From the NCBI RefSeq assembly GCF_042186555.1, contig NC_133326.1, forward strand, positions 589,572,574-589,636,573: DNA of 64,000 bases. The letters run 5' to 3'. The notes beneath the pieces were generated by a model. The model worked only from the letters and a program-made list of their open reading frames with translations, was not told the DNA's origin and searched no databases. This document shows positions 45,624-56,495 of the stretch, one piece after another. Every line of letters starts with the position of its first letter. The first letter of the stretch is position 1. Source of the DNA: Aquarana catesbeiana (lineage: Eukaryota; Chordata; Amphibia; Anura; Ranidae). The translations under genes were made by a program, and so were the position numbers.

Positions 45624-46089
45624 CTCCTCAAGTCTAATTACCACCAATACTTCTTCTATGGTCATTTATCATCCTTAAGTATGTAAACAATGTACCCTTT
45701 GATTAACAGGCCATTCCTCACATACCTAGGTAGACTTGCATAAGATCAAAAACATAAAAGGGTCATCAGCTGTCCCTTTGATATGTTAAAATTTAGTTGG
45801 CTTGGGCACTCAACAATTATCAACTGAATTCTGGCTTGGTTAATATGGCAATATTGTACTGTATGTGTACATATATACAGTATAATAGTATAATATCCTA
45901 CATAAATCGGCCAACATATTACAACATATACCCCCACTTGGGTTGGTTCTAACTACTAGAACTGACCCATAAATCAAGAAACAAACATATCATTATGATT
46001 TGAGGTACTGAATGCTTTACAATGGCTCATATAAAATATGAAGTTGAAACTGGTTACATCTCTCTTCACCAGCCTCTAAAATATCCCCA
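45624..46089. other. Unrecognised sequence
   Basis: AT-rich sequence between hAT copy B and piggyBac element 2. No gene or repeat recognised. Confidence 0.4.
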
Positions 46090-46499
46090 TTAACCACTTG
46101 AGCCCCGGACCATTATGCTGCCTAAGGACCAGAGGTCTTTTTCCAATTTGGCACTGCGTCACTTTAACTGCTAATTGCGCGGTCATGCAATGCTGTACCC
46201 AAACAAATAGAGCTTTCTTTTGATGGTATTTGATCACCTCTGCGGTTTTTATTTTTTGCGCTATAAACGGAAAAAGACAGAAAATTTTGAAAAAAAATGA
46301 TATTTTCTATTTTTGTTATAAAAAAAATCCAATAAACTCAATTTTAGTCATACATTTAGGCCAAAATTTATCCGGCCACATGTCTTTGGTAAAAAAAATG
46401 TCAATAAGCGTATATTTATTGGTTTGTGCAAAAGTTATAGCGTCTACAAACTAGGGTACATTTTCTGGAATTTACACAGCTTTTAGTTTATGACTGCCT

Positions 46500-48780
46500 A
46501 TGTCATTTCTTGAGGTGCTAAAATGGCAGGGCAGTACAAAACCCCCCCAATGACCCCATTTTGGAAAATAGACACCCCAAGGAAATTGCTGAGAGGCTTG
46601 TTGAGCCCATTGAATATTTATTTTTTTTGTCCCAAGTGATTGAATAATGACAAAAAAAAAAAATATATTTACAAAAAGTTGTCACTAAATGATATATTGC
46701 TCTCACAGGCCATGGGCCTATGTGGAATTGCACCCCAAAATACATTCAGCTGCTTCTCCTGAGTATGGGGATACCACATGTATGGGACTTTTTGGGAGCC
46801 TAGCCGCGTACGGGGCCCCGAAAACCAATCACCGCCTTCAGGATTTCTAAGGGCATAAATTTTTGATTTCACTCCTCACTACCAATCACAGTTTTGAAGG
46901 CCATAAAATGCCCAGATGGCACAGAACCCCCCCAAATGACCCCATTTTGGAAAGTAGACACCCCAAGCTATTTGCTGAGAGGCATGTTGAGTCCATGGAA
47001 TACTTTATTTTTTGACACAAGTTGCGGGAAAGTGCCAATTTTTTTTTTTTTTGCACAAAGTTGTCACTAAATGATATATTTCTCACACAGGCCATGGGCA
47101 TATGTGGAATTGCACCCCAAAATACATTTAGCTGCTTCTCCTGAGTATGGGGATACCACATGTGTGGGACTTTTTGGGAGCCTAGCCGCATACGGGGCCC
47201 CGAAAACCAAGCACCGCCTTCAGGATTTCTAAGGGCGTAATGTTGTGATTTCACTCCTCACTACCTATCACAGTTTTAAAGGCCATAAAATGCCAAGATG
47301 GCACAAAACCCCCCCAAATGACCCCATTTTGGAAAGTAGACACCCCAAACTATTTGCTGAGAGGCATGTTGAGTCCATGGAATATTTTATATTTTGACAC
47401 AAGTTGCGGGAAAGTAACACTTTTTTTTTTTTTTGCACAAAGTTGTCACTAAATGATATACTGCTCAAACATGCCATGGGCATATGTGGAATTACACCCC
47501 AAAATACATTCTGCTGCTTCTCCTGAGTACGGGGATACCACATGTTTAGGACTTTTAGGGAGCCTAGCCGCGTACGGGGCCCCGAAAACCAAGCACCGCC
47601 TTCAGGATTTCTAAGGGCATAAATTTTTGATTTCACTCCTCACTACCTATCACAGTTTTGAAGGACATAAAATGCCAAGATGGCACAAAACCCCCACAAA
47701 TGACCCCATTTTGGAAAGTAGACACCCCAAGCTATTTGCTGAGAGGCATGTTGAGTCCATGGAATATTTTATTTTTTGACACAAGTTGCGGGAAAGTGAC
47801 AATTTTTTTTTTTTTTGCACAAAGTTGTCACTAAATGATATATTTCTCACACAGGCCATGGACATATGTGGAATTGCACCCCAAAATAAATTTAGCTGCT
47901 TCTCCTGAGTATGGGGATACCACATGTGTGGGACTTTTTGGGAGCCTAGCCGCATACGGGGCCCCAAAAACCAAGCACCGCCTTCAGGATTTCTAAGGGC
48001 GTAAAGTTGTGATTTCACTCCTCACTGCCTATCACAGTTTTGAAGGCCATAAAGTGCCAAGATGGCACAAAACCCCCCCAAATGACCCCATTTTGGAAAG
48101 TAGACACCCCAAGCTATTTGCTGAGAGGCATGGTGAGTATTTTGCAGCTCTCATTTGTTTTTGAAAATGAAGAAAGACAAGAAAAATGTATTTTTTTTTT
48201 CTTTTTTCAATTTTCAAAAGTTTGTGACAAAAAGTGAGGTCTGCAAAATACTCATTATACCTCTCAGCAAATAGCTTGGGGTGTCTATTTTCCAAAATGG
48301 GGTCATTTGGGGGGGGGTTGTGCCATCTGGGCATTCCATGGCCTCCGAAACTGTGCTAAGCAGTGAAGAGTGAAATCAAAAATTTACGCCCTTAGAAAGC
48401 CTGAAGGCGGTGCTTGGTTTTCGGGGTCCCGTGCGCGGCTAGGCTCCCAAAAAGTCCCACACATGTGGTATCCCCATACTCAGGAGAAGCAACAGAATGT
48501 ATTTTGGGGTGTAATTTCACATATTCCCATGGCATGTTTGAGCAATATATCATTTAGTGACAACTTTGTGCAAAAAAAAAAAAAAAAAAAATTTGTCTCT
48601 TTCCCGCAACTTGTGTCACAATATAATATATTCCATGGACTTGACATGCCTCTCAGCAAATAGCTTGGGGTGTCTACTTTCCAAAATGGGGTCATTTGGG
48701 GGAGGTTTGAACTGTCCTGGCATTTTATGCACAACATTTAGAAGCTTATGTCACACATCACCCACTCTTCTAACCACTTG
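46500..48780. repeat. 382-bp tandem units in piggyBac element 2, with an inversion centre
   Basis: About four units with a period of 382 bp lie at 46500-48130 (equivalent ORFs end at 46872, 47254, 47636 and 48018). At about 48190 orientation reverses around a T-rich loop, and one and a half inverted units continue to about 48780. The units carry CCCATTTTGGAAAGTAGACA and CGGGGCCCCGAAAACC. The units of the two piggyBac elements are related, so the array predates their separation. Short conserved-looking ORFs are periodic artefacts. Confidence 0.88.
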
Positions 48781-51250
48781 AAGACAAAGCCCTTTCTGAC
48801 ACTTTTTGATTACATGAAAAAATTATTTTTTTTTGCAAGAAAATTACTTTGAACCCCCAAACATTATATATTTTTTTAAAGCAAATGCCCTACAGATTGA
48901 AATGGTGGGTGTTTCATATTTTTTTTTCCACACAGTATTTGCGCAGCGATTTTTCAAACGCATTTTTTGGGGAAAAAACACACTTTTTAAAATTTTAATG
49001 CACTAAAACACACTAGAAGAAAAAGACAATTCCATAGCTCAACTCACCAACCAGTCTGCTGACCAACCAAATTTACCTGTCTAACCGTATGTTAAAGGCA
49101 GGGGTTTAGTTAGCACACATTTGCAAACGCATGTGAAAGCTGCAAGGCCTCGTCAAGGCACCCTGTATTACTTGCAGTCCTAACACTAAATTTATAAGTG
49201 TCTCCACAGTGGAAGCACATGCATTGAATGGATAGGTGTGAGACAGGTGAGCCAGGAGGCCGCCCTAGCCCCCTTAAAGGGACAGGACACACACTGGACA
49301 CCCAGCAATAGCAGCAGAGGCGTCCAGTGTGTCCCCGACCCAAATATACAAACGGTAACAAGACACTGGTCACCGCCCACACCCATAACTGGCCTTCACA
49401 GTAAGGAGCACATGGAGGGCATATACATACAAGAAAAAGACAATTCCATAGCTCAACTCACCAACCAGTCTGCTGACCAACCAAATTTACCTGTCTAACC
49501 GTATGTTAAAGGCAGGGGTTTAGTTAGCACACATTTGCAAACGCATGTGAAAGCTGCAAGGCCTCGTCAAGGCACCCTGTATTACTTGCAGTCCTAACAC
49601 TAAATTTATAAGTGTCTCCACAGTGGAAGCACATGCATTGAATGGATAGGTGTGAGACAGGTGAGCCAGGAGGCCGCCCTAGCCCCCTTAAAGGGACAGG
49701 ACACACACTGGACACCCAGCAATAGCAGCAGAGGCGTCCAGTGTGTCCCCGACCCAAATATACAAACGGTAACAAGACACTGGTCACCGCCCACACCCAT
49801 AACTGGCCTTCACAGTAAGGAGCACATGGAGGGCATATACATACAAGAAAAAGACAATTCCATAGCTCAACTCACCAACCAGTCTGCTGACCAACCAAAT
49901 TTACCTGTCTAACCGTATGTTAAAGGCAGGGGTTTAGTTAGCACACATTTGCAAACGCATGTGAAAGCTGCAAGGCCTCGTCAAGGCACCCTGTATTACT
50001 TGCAGTCCTAACACTAAATTTATAAGTGTCTCCACAGTGGAAGCACATGCATTGAATGGATAGGTGTGAGACAGGTGAGCCAGGAGGCCGCCCTAGCCCC
50101 CTTAAAGGGACAGGACACACACTGGACACCCAGCAATAGCAGCAGAGGCGTCCAGTGTGTCCCCGACCCAAATATACAAACGGTAACAAGACACTGGTCA
50201 CCGCCCACACCCATAACTGGCCTTCACAGTAAGGAGCACATGGAGGGCATATACATACAAGAAAAAGACAATTCCATAGCTCAACTCACCAACCAGTCTG
50301 CTGACCAACCAAATTTACCTGTCTAACCGTATGTTAAAGGCAGGGGTTTAGTTAGCACACATTTGCAAACACACTGTATTGCCCAAATGTTTGATGAAAT
50401 AAAAAAGATGATCTTAGGCCGAGTACATGGATACCAAACATGACATGCTTTAAAATTGCGCACAAACGCGACAAAATAAATACATTTTTAAAAGCCTTTA
50501 AAAGCCTTTACAAGTTACCTTTAGATTTACAGAGGAGGCCTACTGCTAAAATTACTGCCCTCGTTCTGTCCTTCGCGGTGATACCTCACATGCATGGTGC
50601 AATTGCTGTTTACATTTGACGCCAGACCGACGCTTGCGTTCGCCTTTGCGCGAGAGCAGGGGGGGACAGGGGTGCTTTTTTTTTTTTTTTTTTTTTTTTT
50701 TTTCTTTATTTTTTTTTGCTTTTTTATCTTATTTTTAAACTGTTCCTTTCATTTTTATTTTTTTTTTATTCATTTTATTGTTATCTCAGGGAATGTAAAT
50801 ATCCCCTATGATAGCAATAGGTAGTGACAGGTACTCTTTTTTTTAAAAATTGGGCTCTATTAGACCCTAGATCTCTCCTCTGCCCTCAAAGCATCTGACC
50901 ACACCAAGATCGGTGTGATAAAATGCTTTCCCAATTTCCCAATGGCGCTGTTTACATTCGGCAAAATCTAAGTCATGAAATGCTCGTAGCTTCCGTTTTC
51001 TTAGGCCATAGAGATGTTTGGAGCCATTCTGGTCTCTGATCAGCTCTATGGTCAGCTGGCTGCATTTTCAGGTTCCCTGTTGGGACAGGAGAGCCAGAGA
51101 AAAACATGGAAGACGGTGGGGGGGGCATTCCCTCCCACTGCTTGCAAAAGCAGTCTAGAGGCTAATTAGCCGCTAGGATTGCTTTTATATGAAAGCCGAC
51201 CGCTGGCTGAAAAGAATGATACCAAGATGATACCTAAACCTGCAGGCATC
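48774..51250 (+). mobile_element. Miniature-element-like segment inside piggyBac element 2
   Basis: At 48774 the sequence reads CCACTTGAAGACAAAGCCC and continues with GAACCCCCAAACATTATATA, TTTGCGCAGCGATTTTTCAA and, after the 414-bp array, TGGATACCAAACATGACATG and GCGCGAGAGCAGG. This is the same order as in the free miniature elements at 56500 and 57995 (CCACTTAAGGAC, then GAACCCC, AAACATTATA, TTTGCGCAG, GATACCCAACAT). Element 1 holds the inverted equivalent (about 36024 leftwards). I infer an old miniature element captured by the ancestor of both piggyBac copies. The right boundary is uncertain. Confidence 0.5.
49016..50370. repeat. 414-bp tandem array, 3.3 copies, apparently identical
   Basis: Three full copies and a partial one with a period of exactly 414 bp. 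The derived 90-, 86- and 64-residue ORFs are identical in all three copies, and I see no base difference between copies. The flanks are AAACACACTA on the left and AACACACTG on the right, and the sequence then continues as in piggyBac element 1 (TATTGCCCAAATG). The array was therefore inserted with a short duplication of about 7-8 bp. No coding domain or RNA gene recognised. Confidence 0.92.
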
Positions 51251-51419
51251 ATTCTGGTATATACCAGTACGTTGCTGGTCCTTGTTGGGCATATATTGTA
51301 AACTTTTTTTTCATGCAGCCTGTGGGCTGAACGAAAAAAAGATATTGATCGGTGGGTATGCCCACCATTAGAATACCTCCCTTCATCCACCCATTTCTAA
51401 TGATGGGCATACATGCACC

Positions 51420-52575
51420 ATTTATATATGCCGAAGCATGGGGGCATCCTCCCGCAAAAGGCAGGAGCAAATTGCTCCTCCACCCACTTCTGCCCCCACG
51501 CTTCGGCATATATGCTGAAGTATGTAACTGTGGTGGTGAAATCACCTCCGACAGCGCTGGAGTCACGACTTTTTATATCGTGGGAGCAAACGCTGTTGCT
51601 GTCAAGATAAATAAATCTGCGCTGCAACTGAATGGCGTACCTGCTAAGCAATACAAAAAAAAAACATAGTAAAAAATAAAACATTTAACGCAACCTGTGT
51701 CTAAAATATATATATATGCCGAAGCATGGGGGCATCCTCCCGCAAAAGGCAGGAGCAAATTGCTCCTCCACCCACTGCTGCCCCCACGCTTCGGCATATA
51801 TGCTGAAGTATGTAACTGTGGTGGTGAAATCACCTCCGACAGCGCTGGAGTCACGGCTTTGTATATCATGGGAGCAAACGCTGTTGCTGTCAAGATAAAT
51901 AAATCCGCGCTGCAACTGAATGGCGTACCTGCTAAGCAATACAAAAAAAAAACATAGTAAAAAATAAAACATTTAACGCAACCTGTGCCTAAAATATATA
52001 TATATGCCGAAGCATGGGGGCATCCTCCCGCAAAAGGCAGGAGCAAATTGCTCCTCCACCCACTGCTGCCCCCACGCTTCGGCATATATGCTGAAGTATG
52101 TAACTGTGGTGGTGAAATCACCTCCGACAGCGCTGGAGTCACGGCTTTATATATCGTGGGAGCAAACGCTGTTGCTGTCAAGATAAATAAATCCGCGCTG
52201 CAACTGAATGGCGTACCTGCTAAGCAAATGATGGTTAACAATAAAACAAAGTAACATTACAGTATAACAGTAAGACTTACCATACCTGCAAAGCAAATAC
52301 AAAAAAAAAACATAGTAAAAAATAAAACATTTAACGCAACCTGTGCCTAAAATATATATATGCCGAAGCATGGGGGCATCCTCCCGCAAAAGGCAGGAGC
52401 AAATTGCTCCTCCACCCACTGCTGCCCCCACGCTTCGGCATATATGCTGAAGTATGTAACTGTGGTGGTGAAATCACCTCCGACAGCACTGGAGTCACGG
52501 CTTTATATATCGTGGGAGCAAACGCTGTTGCTGTCAAGATAAATAAATCCGCGCTGCAACTGAATGGCGTACCTG
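51420..52575. repeat. 288-bp tandem array with a long hairpin in each unit (four copies)
   Basis: Copies begin near 51421, 51709, 51997 and 52353; the first three are spaced 288 bp, and the fourth is offset by an extra 68 bp. In each, a 23-nt arm (ATATGCCGAAGC then TGGGGGCA) at 51713-51735 pairs with 51779-51801, and the loop holds the 15-bp palindrome GGAGCAAATTGCTCC. The array lies just 3' of the transposase and is absent from piggyBac element 1, where GGTACGCCATTCA runs straight into the following sequence. Confidence 0.88.
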
Positions 52576-52925
52576 AAAACAATAAAATGGTTACCAACAA
52601 AACACAGTAAACAGTAAAGTATAAAAAATCTGAAAAGCAAACATGGTAAAACATAATAACAATAAAACATTGCAGAATAGAATAGAGTAAAAAAGAGCAG
52701 AACAATAGAGAGAGAATAGAGAGAGAGAGAACAATAAAACAACAACTCTTTCTGTTTTTTTTATTTTATATATTTTTTTGTGTTTTTATTTTTTTTTTTT
52801 TTACACTTTTTTTTAGTAACTTTTAACTTTTGTATCTGGTTCCAGGTTTGGGTCTCTCAAAATGCAATGGCATCTTGGGAGACCCTGTGTTAGTGTGCCT
52901 AGTCTGTGCAGTGCTGAACCCTACG

Positions 52926-53165
52926 CTAATACTCAACTAGTGTATGGTAGCGTTCAAAGCATTCACCCATGCAAAGACCAGGATTGCCAGGACAGGAGGG
53001 ACAATAAGACCGGGTGTCACGCCTAAATCCACGCTTGCTGCAGACACGACATCTTTTTTGGGGGGCTCGTTGGGTAGGGGTACTCGGGATGGCATAAAGA
53101 AAATGCCTCTCATGCAGCCGGCTTACTGCATTTGGTTGGGGAAGGTGAGGTAGAGCACCGTCTGG
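52926..53165 (-). pseudogene. C-terminal Cys-rich domain of piggyBac transposase, out of frame
   Basis: The minus-strand frame next to the main transposase frame contains LPQPNAVSRLHERHFLYAIP, then CRVCSKRGFRRDTRSYCPSC and CMGECFERYHTLVEY to a stop at 52926. It is the cross-brace zinc domain that binds the transposon ends in PGBD-type enzymes. It is separated from the catalytic part (53123-54874) by a one-base frameshift near 53165-53175, since the alternative frame reads FPDGALPHLP where the main frame reads CFQTVLYLTF. 52576-52925 is A/T-rich untranslated sequence. Confidence 0.85.
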
Positions 53166-54874
53166 AAACAATTCTCTTCCTGGAATTTAATGAAGGATCC
53201 AGTCCGTCCTGAAGCTCTGTATAGCACATGAGCGTTCAGCAAAGCCAATTGAAATAAATAAACAGACACTTTTTTGTACCAGCGTTTGGCCTTACGGGCA
53301 ACTAGGTACGGTGCCAACAACTGGTCGTTGAGGTCCACCCCTCCCATATTAAGGTTGTATTCGTGGACACAGAGGGGTTTCTCCACAACACCAGTCGCCG
53401 TAGGAATTTGGGTCGTCGTGTCTGCATGAAGGGAGGTGAGAACAAAAACATTCTTCTTATCCCTCCACTTCATAGCGAGCAAATTATTATACTTCAAGCA
53501 GGCTCTCTCCCCCAGCCTAAGACGGGAATCTACAAGCGGCTGGGGAAAGCCCCGGCGATTAGGTTGCACGGTGCCACATGCTCCAATCTGCTGATCAAAC
53601 AAGTGACTAAAAAGTGGCACGCTCGTATAATAATTGTCCACGTACAAGTGGCACCCCTTTCCGAATAAGGGTGACACCAAATCCCACACTATCTTGCCAG
53701 TGCTTCCTATGTAGTCAGGGCAGTTTGTCGGCTCTACGTGACTATCTTTGCCCTCGTAAACCATAAAACTATATGTATAGCCTGTGGCCCTGTCACAGAG
53801 CTTATACACCTTGACCCCGTATCTGGCACGCTTGCTGGGAAGGTACTGTTTGAATAACAAGCGGCCAGAAAATTTAATCAGGGACTCATCAACGCAGACA
53901 ACTTGATGGGGGGTAAACAAGTCTGCAAAACGTTGGTTGAAGTGGTTTACGAGGGGCCGAATTTTGTAAAGCCGATCGTAGGCAGGGTCTCCACTAAGAC
54001 GACAGAGTTCATTGTCGTTGAAGTGCATGAACCGCAAAATCTGCTCGTATCGTGCCCTGGCCATGGAAGCAGAGAACAAGGGCGAATGGTAAATTGGGTC
54101 AGTGGACCAATATGACCGCAACTTACTCTTTTTATTCAAGCCCATGAGGAGGGAAAGGCCCAGAAAGGTCTTAAATTCAGAGACCGTAATTGGTCTCCAA
54201 TCTCTGGCAAGGGAGGACTGGGGATTAGCGGCGATGTGTTGACCAGCGTATAAATTGCTTTGGTCCACAATAGATCTATAGAGATCTTCGGTGAAAAACA
54301 GTGAATAAAAATCCAGTGGCGTAAAGTCAACTGTTTCCACCTGAATTCCGGGTTGGCCAGTGAAAGGGGGAAGTACGGGTGCTGCAGAAGTGGTGGGTTC
54401 CCAATTCGGATTGGCCAATGCAGCAGGAAGGGCACTATGGGCACAACGGGCCTGTCTTTGTCTTCTTGGTGGCAGCGGGACACTACTAGTGCTTGCCACC
54501 TCACCAGCTTGAACTGCACTTATGGGACTCGCCACGTCACCACGTGATACTGCATTGCTGGATGTACGACCAGGGTGTACTAGGCCGCTGGTGCTTGCCA
54601 GTTCACCAGAAGGAATAGCGGCGCTAGTACTTCTCTGCTCCATATGAGAGCCCTGCGGTTCTTGCACTTCAAGGACAGAAGAAGATTGGGGTCTGGTACG
54701 CCTGACCCTAGCAGGGACCACAACTCTGTCGTCAGAGCTATCTGTCATGGAGCCGCTGTCCTCTACAGGTTCGTATTCTGAGCCTGAACTTGACAGATGA
54801 GTGACTTCCTCTTCACTATCTGTCATGCTAAGAAACGTGTAGGCCTCTTCACTAGTGTACCTTTGATTTGCCAT
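53123..54874 (-). CDS. piggyBac (PGBD4-type, DDE_Tnp_1_7) transposase, catalytic part intact
   Basis: A minus-strand ORF of 598 codons is open from 54919; I prefer the internal ATG at 54874 (MANQRYTSEEAYTFLSMTDS), which matches the usual start of PGBD4-like proteins. Residues below count from 54919. About 16-185 are acidic, Ser/Pro-rich and disordered. The catalytic domain runs from about 195 to 575, with Asp344 (VVCVDESLIKFSG), Asp428 (LYVDNYYTSVPLF) and Asp529 (NMGGVDLNDQL); Asp532 follows. All essential Asp residues are present. The frame ends at a stop after FPNQMQ (53123), whereas the Cys-rich end-binding domain continues in the next frame, so one frameshift is the only visible defect. 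The enzyme would excise and insert at TTAA. Confidence 0.93.
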   Translation of the reverse strand: MANQRYTSEEAYTFLSMTDSEEEVTHLSSSGSEYEPVEDSGSMTDSSDDRVVVPARVRRTRPQSSSVLEVQEPQGSHMEQRSTSAAIPSGELASTSGLVHPGRTSSNAVSRGDVASPISAVQAGEVASTSSVPLPPRRQRQARCAHSALPAALANPNWEPTTSAAPVLPPFTGQPGIQVETVDFTPLDFYSLFFTEDLYRSIVDQSNLYAGQHIAANPQSSLARDWRPITVSEFKTFLGLSLLMGLNKKSKLRSYWSTDPIYHSPLFSASMARARYEQILRFMHFNDNELCRLSGDPAYDRLYKIRPLVNHFNQRFADLFTPHQVVCVDESLIKFSGRLLFKQYLPSKRARYGVKVYKLCDRATGYTYSFMVYEGKDSHVEPTNCPDYIGSTGKIVWDLVSPLFGKGCHLYVDNYYTSVPLFSHLFDQQIGACGTVQPNRRGFPQPLVDSRLRLGERACLKYNNLLAMKWRDKKNVFVLTSLHADTTTQIPTATGVVEKPLCVHEYNLNMGGVDLNDQLLAPYLVARKAKRWYKKVSVYLFQLALLNAHVLYRASGRTGSFIKFQEENCFQTVLYLTFPNQMQ

Positions 54875-54919
54875 TTTGGGCTCTAAATTTAGTGTTACAC
54901 TAGTGAGACTCACAGGCAA

Positions 54920-56218
54920 AAAAGCTCCTGACTGTCAGCGACTGTATCAAAACGCTACCAAAAAACTGTTAGCGATCGCAGGGATCAGGCCTGACTCTGC
55001 GAACGCTGCAGTTATGTGTGCTTAGTGTTTTGTAAGTGTCAGTTATCGATCGATACTGCACTTGGGTGGGCTGGGCAGGGCTGGGCCGAGGGGCAAAACG
55101 TAGGTGCTAGCAGGTATCTGGGCTGATCCCGCTAACACTGCGTTTCAGGGAACCCTAAACTGCTGGGGAGTATAGATCTGATCGGATCAGATATCGATCC
55201 GCTCAGATACTATAGCACTAAGGGAGGTGTATGCTGCGTGCGTGGGTTTTAGCGGTACTGGCGCTAACCTGACGCTGCCTGGGGCGACGCAGACCTTAGC
55301 TGACTCTAAAAATGTAATTTATATCACTGCCGGGCAATTAGGGGGTTAAACCTTTATAAGGTAATAAACGGCGGGTGCCCTAAAACTATAATAAACTATA
55401 ATAAACTACAAAAAACAAACTAGCTAACCAGCGTCACCCGTAACACTTAAACGGTGATTGCTGGTGAAAGGGTTAACTAGGGGGCAATCAGGGGGTTAAA
55501 ACCTTTAGCAGGTAGTATATGGGGGTCCCTGTCGCTATAAAACACTGACAGCGAACCTATATACTTACCTCCCTAACTAGCGTCACCTGTGTCACTAATA
55601 CAGCAATCAGAAAAACGATCACTTAGCGACACTGGTGACGGGGGGTAATCAAGGGGTTAACCTTTATTAGGGGGGGTTAGGGGGGTACCCTGGACCTAAG
55701 GGGGGGTACCCGAGACCTAAAGGGGGCTAACCTAACTGCCCTAACACTTGTAACTGACACAAACTGACACCAATGCAAAAAAAAAAAATGCTATTGGTGT
55801 CAGAGTGACAGGGGGTACAGGGGGGTGATCGGGGGGTGATGGGGGGTGACAAGTGTGCCTGGCGTGTTCTACTGTTAGTGTAGTGTTGTGCAGACTTACT
55901 TGATGTCTTCTCTCCTCGGCGCCGCGACGAAAAGACCGGCTCGAGGAGGGATGACATCACTACCTTTCCCACTGTTTACATTACAGAGGGAAAGGAAGCA
56001 TTTTCATTCGCCGGGAGCAATCGGGAGGGGGTGGCCAACAATGGATGGCCTCCCCCTGACCTCTCATCGCCCGGGAAGAAATGGCGACCGCCTCGGGCAC
56101 CGGGGGGGGACCGTTCAGACCCCCCACCCGCGGAAAGGCAAATCACGTACATGTACGTGATTTTGCCTGTCCATGCCACCTTGCTGACGTACATCGGCGT
56201 GAGGCGGTCGTCAAGTGG
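54920..56218 (-). promoter_or_regulatory. piggyBac element 2 5' non-coding region
   Basis: No ORF of interest. It shares with 32480-34080 of element 1 the TATCGATCGATAC region near 55044, the GGGGGTTAGGGGGGTA tract near 55670, and the terminal palindrome at 56142-56161. A promoter must lie here to express the transposase, but I see no convincing TATA box close to 54874. Confidence 0.5.
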
Positions 56219-56222
56219 TTAA

Positions 56223-56495
56223 ACAGTTATTAGATAATTTAGCTTTAGACCATGACTGGAAAAGGATTTGGCAAACATCAGTGGCCCGTATAGCTGTTAG
56301 GCCTTACTTCAAAGCTTGCAGTTTCTTCAGTATATCACATCAAGATCTTGAATATTGCGGAAAGACAAGCTGATATCACAGTCCAGTCTTCGGTCTGATT
56401 TTATCACATCTCTCACCATCTCACTGATTATGCTCTGGGAGCTCCAATCCACAAAAGTCCAAGGTTTTCTCTTTCCAGGCTCAGGGGTTTCATTT
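56223..56495. other. Unrecognised sequence
   Basis: Between piggyBac element 2 and the next miniature element. One + frame (about 56224-56370) is open for some 48 codons (LDHDWKRIWQTSVARIAVRP), without recognised homology. Confidence 0.35.

Larger units (their letters stand above)
46090..56222 (-). mobile_element. piggyBac element 2 (10.1 kb) with nearly complete transposase
   Basis: TTAA at 46090-46093 and 56219-56222 bound the element. The right (5') end, read on the minus strand, is CCACTTGACGACCGCC. A 20-bp perfect palindrome lies at 56142-56161 (ATCACGTA / TACGTGAT arms). The left (3') end is CCACTTGAGCCCCGG with the shared subterminal block. From right to left it carries a non-coding 5' region, the transposase (54874-53123 plus a frameshifted tail to 52926), a 288-bp hairpin array, a nested miniature-element-like segment containing a 414-bp array, and 382-bp tandem units. 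Confidence 0.9.

Noticed and set aside
49110..50326. Identical 90-, 86- and 64-residue ORFs repeated every 414 bp
   Set aside because: They are identical because the DNA copies are identical; several frames on both strands are open and none has a domain.
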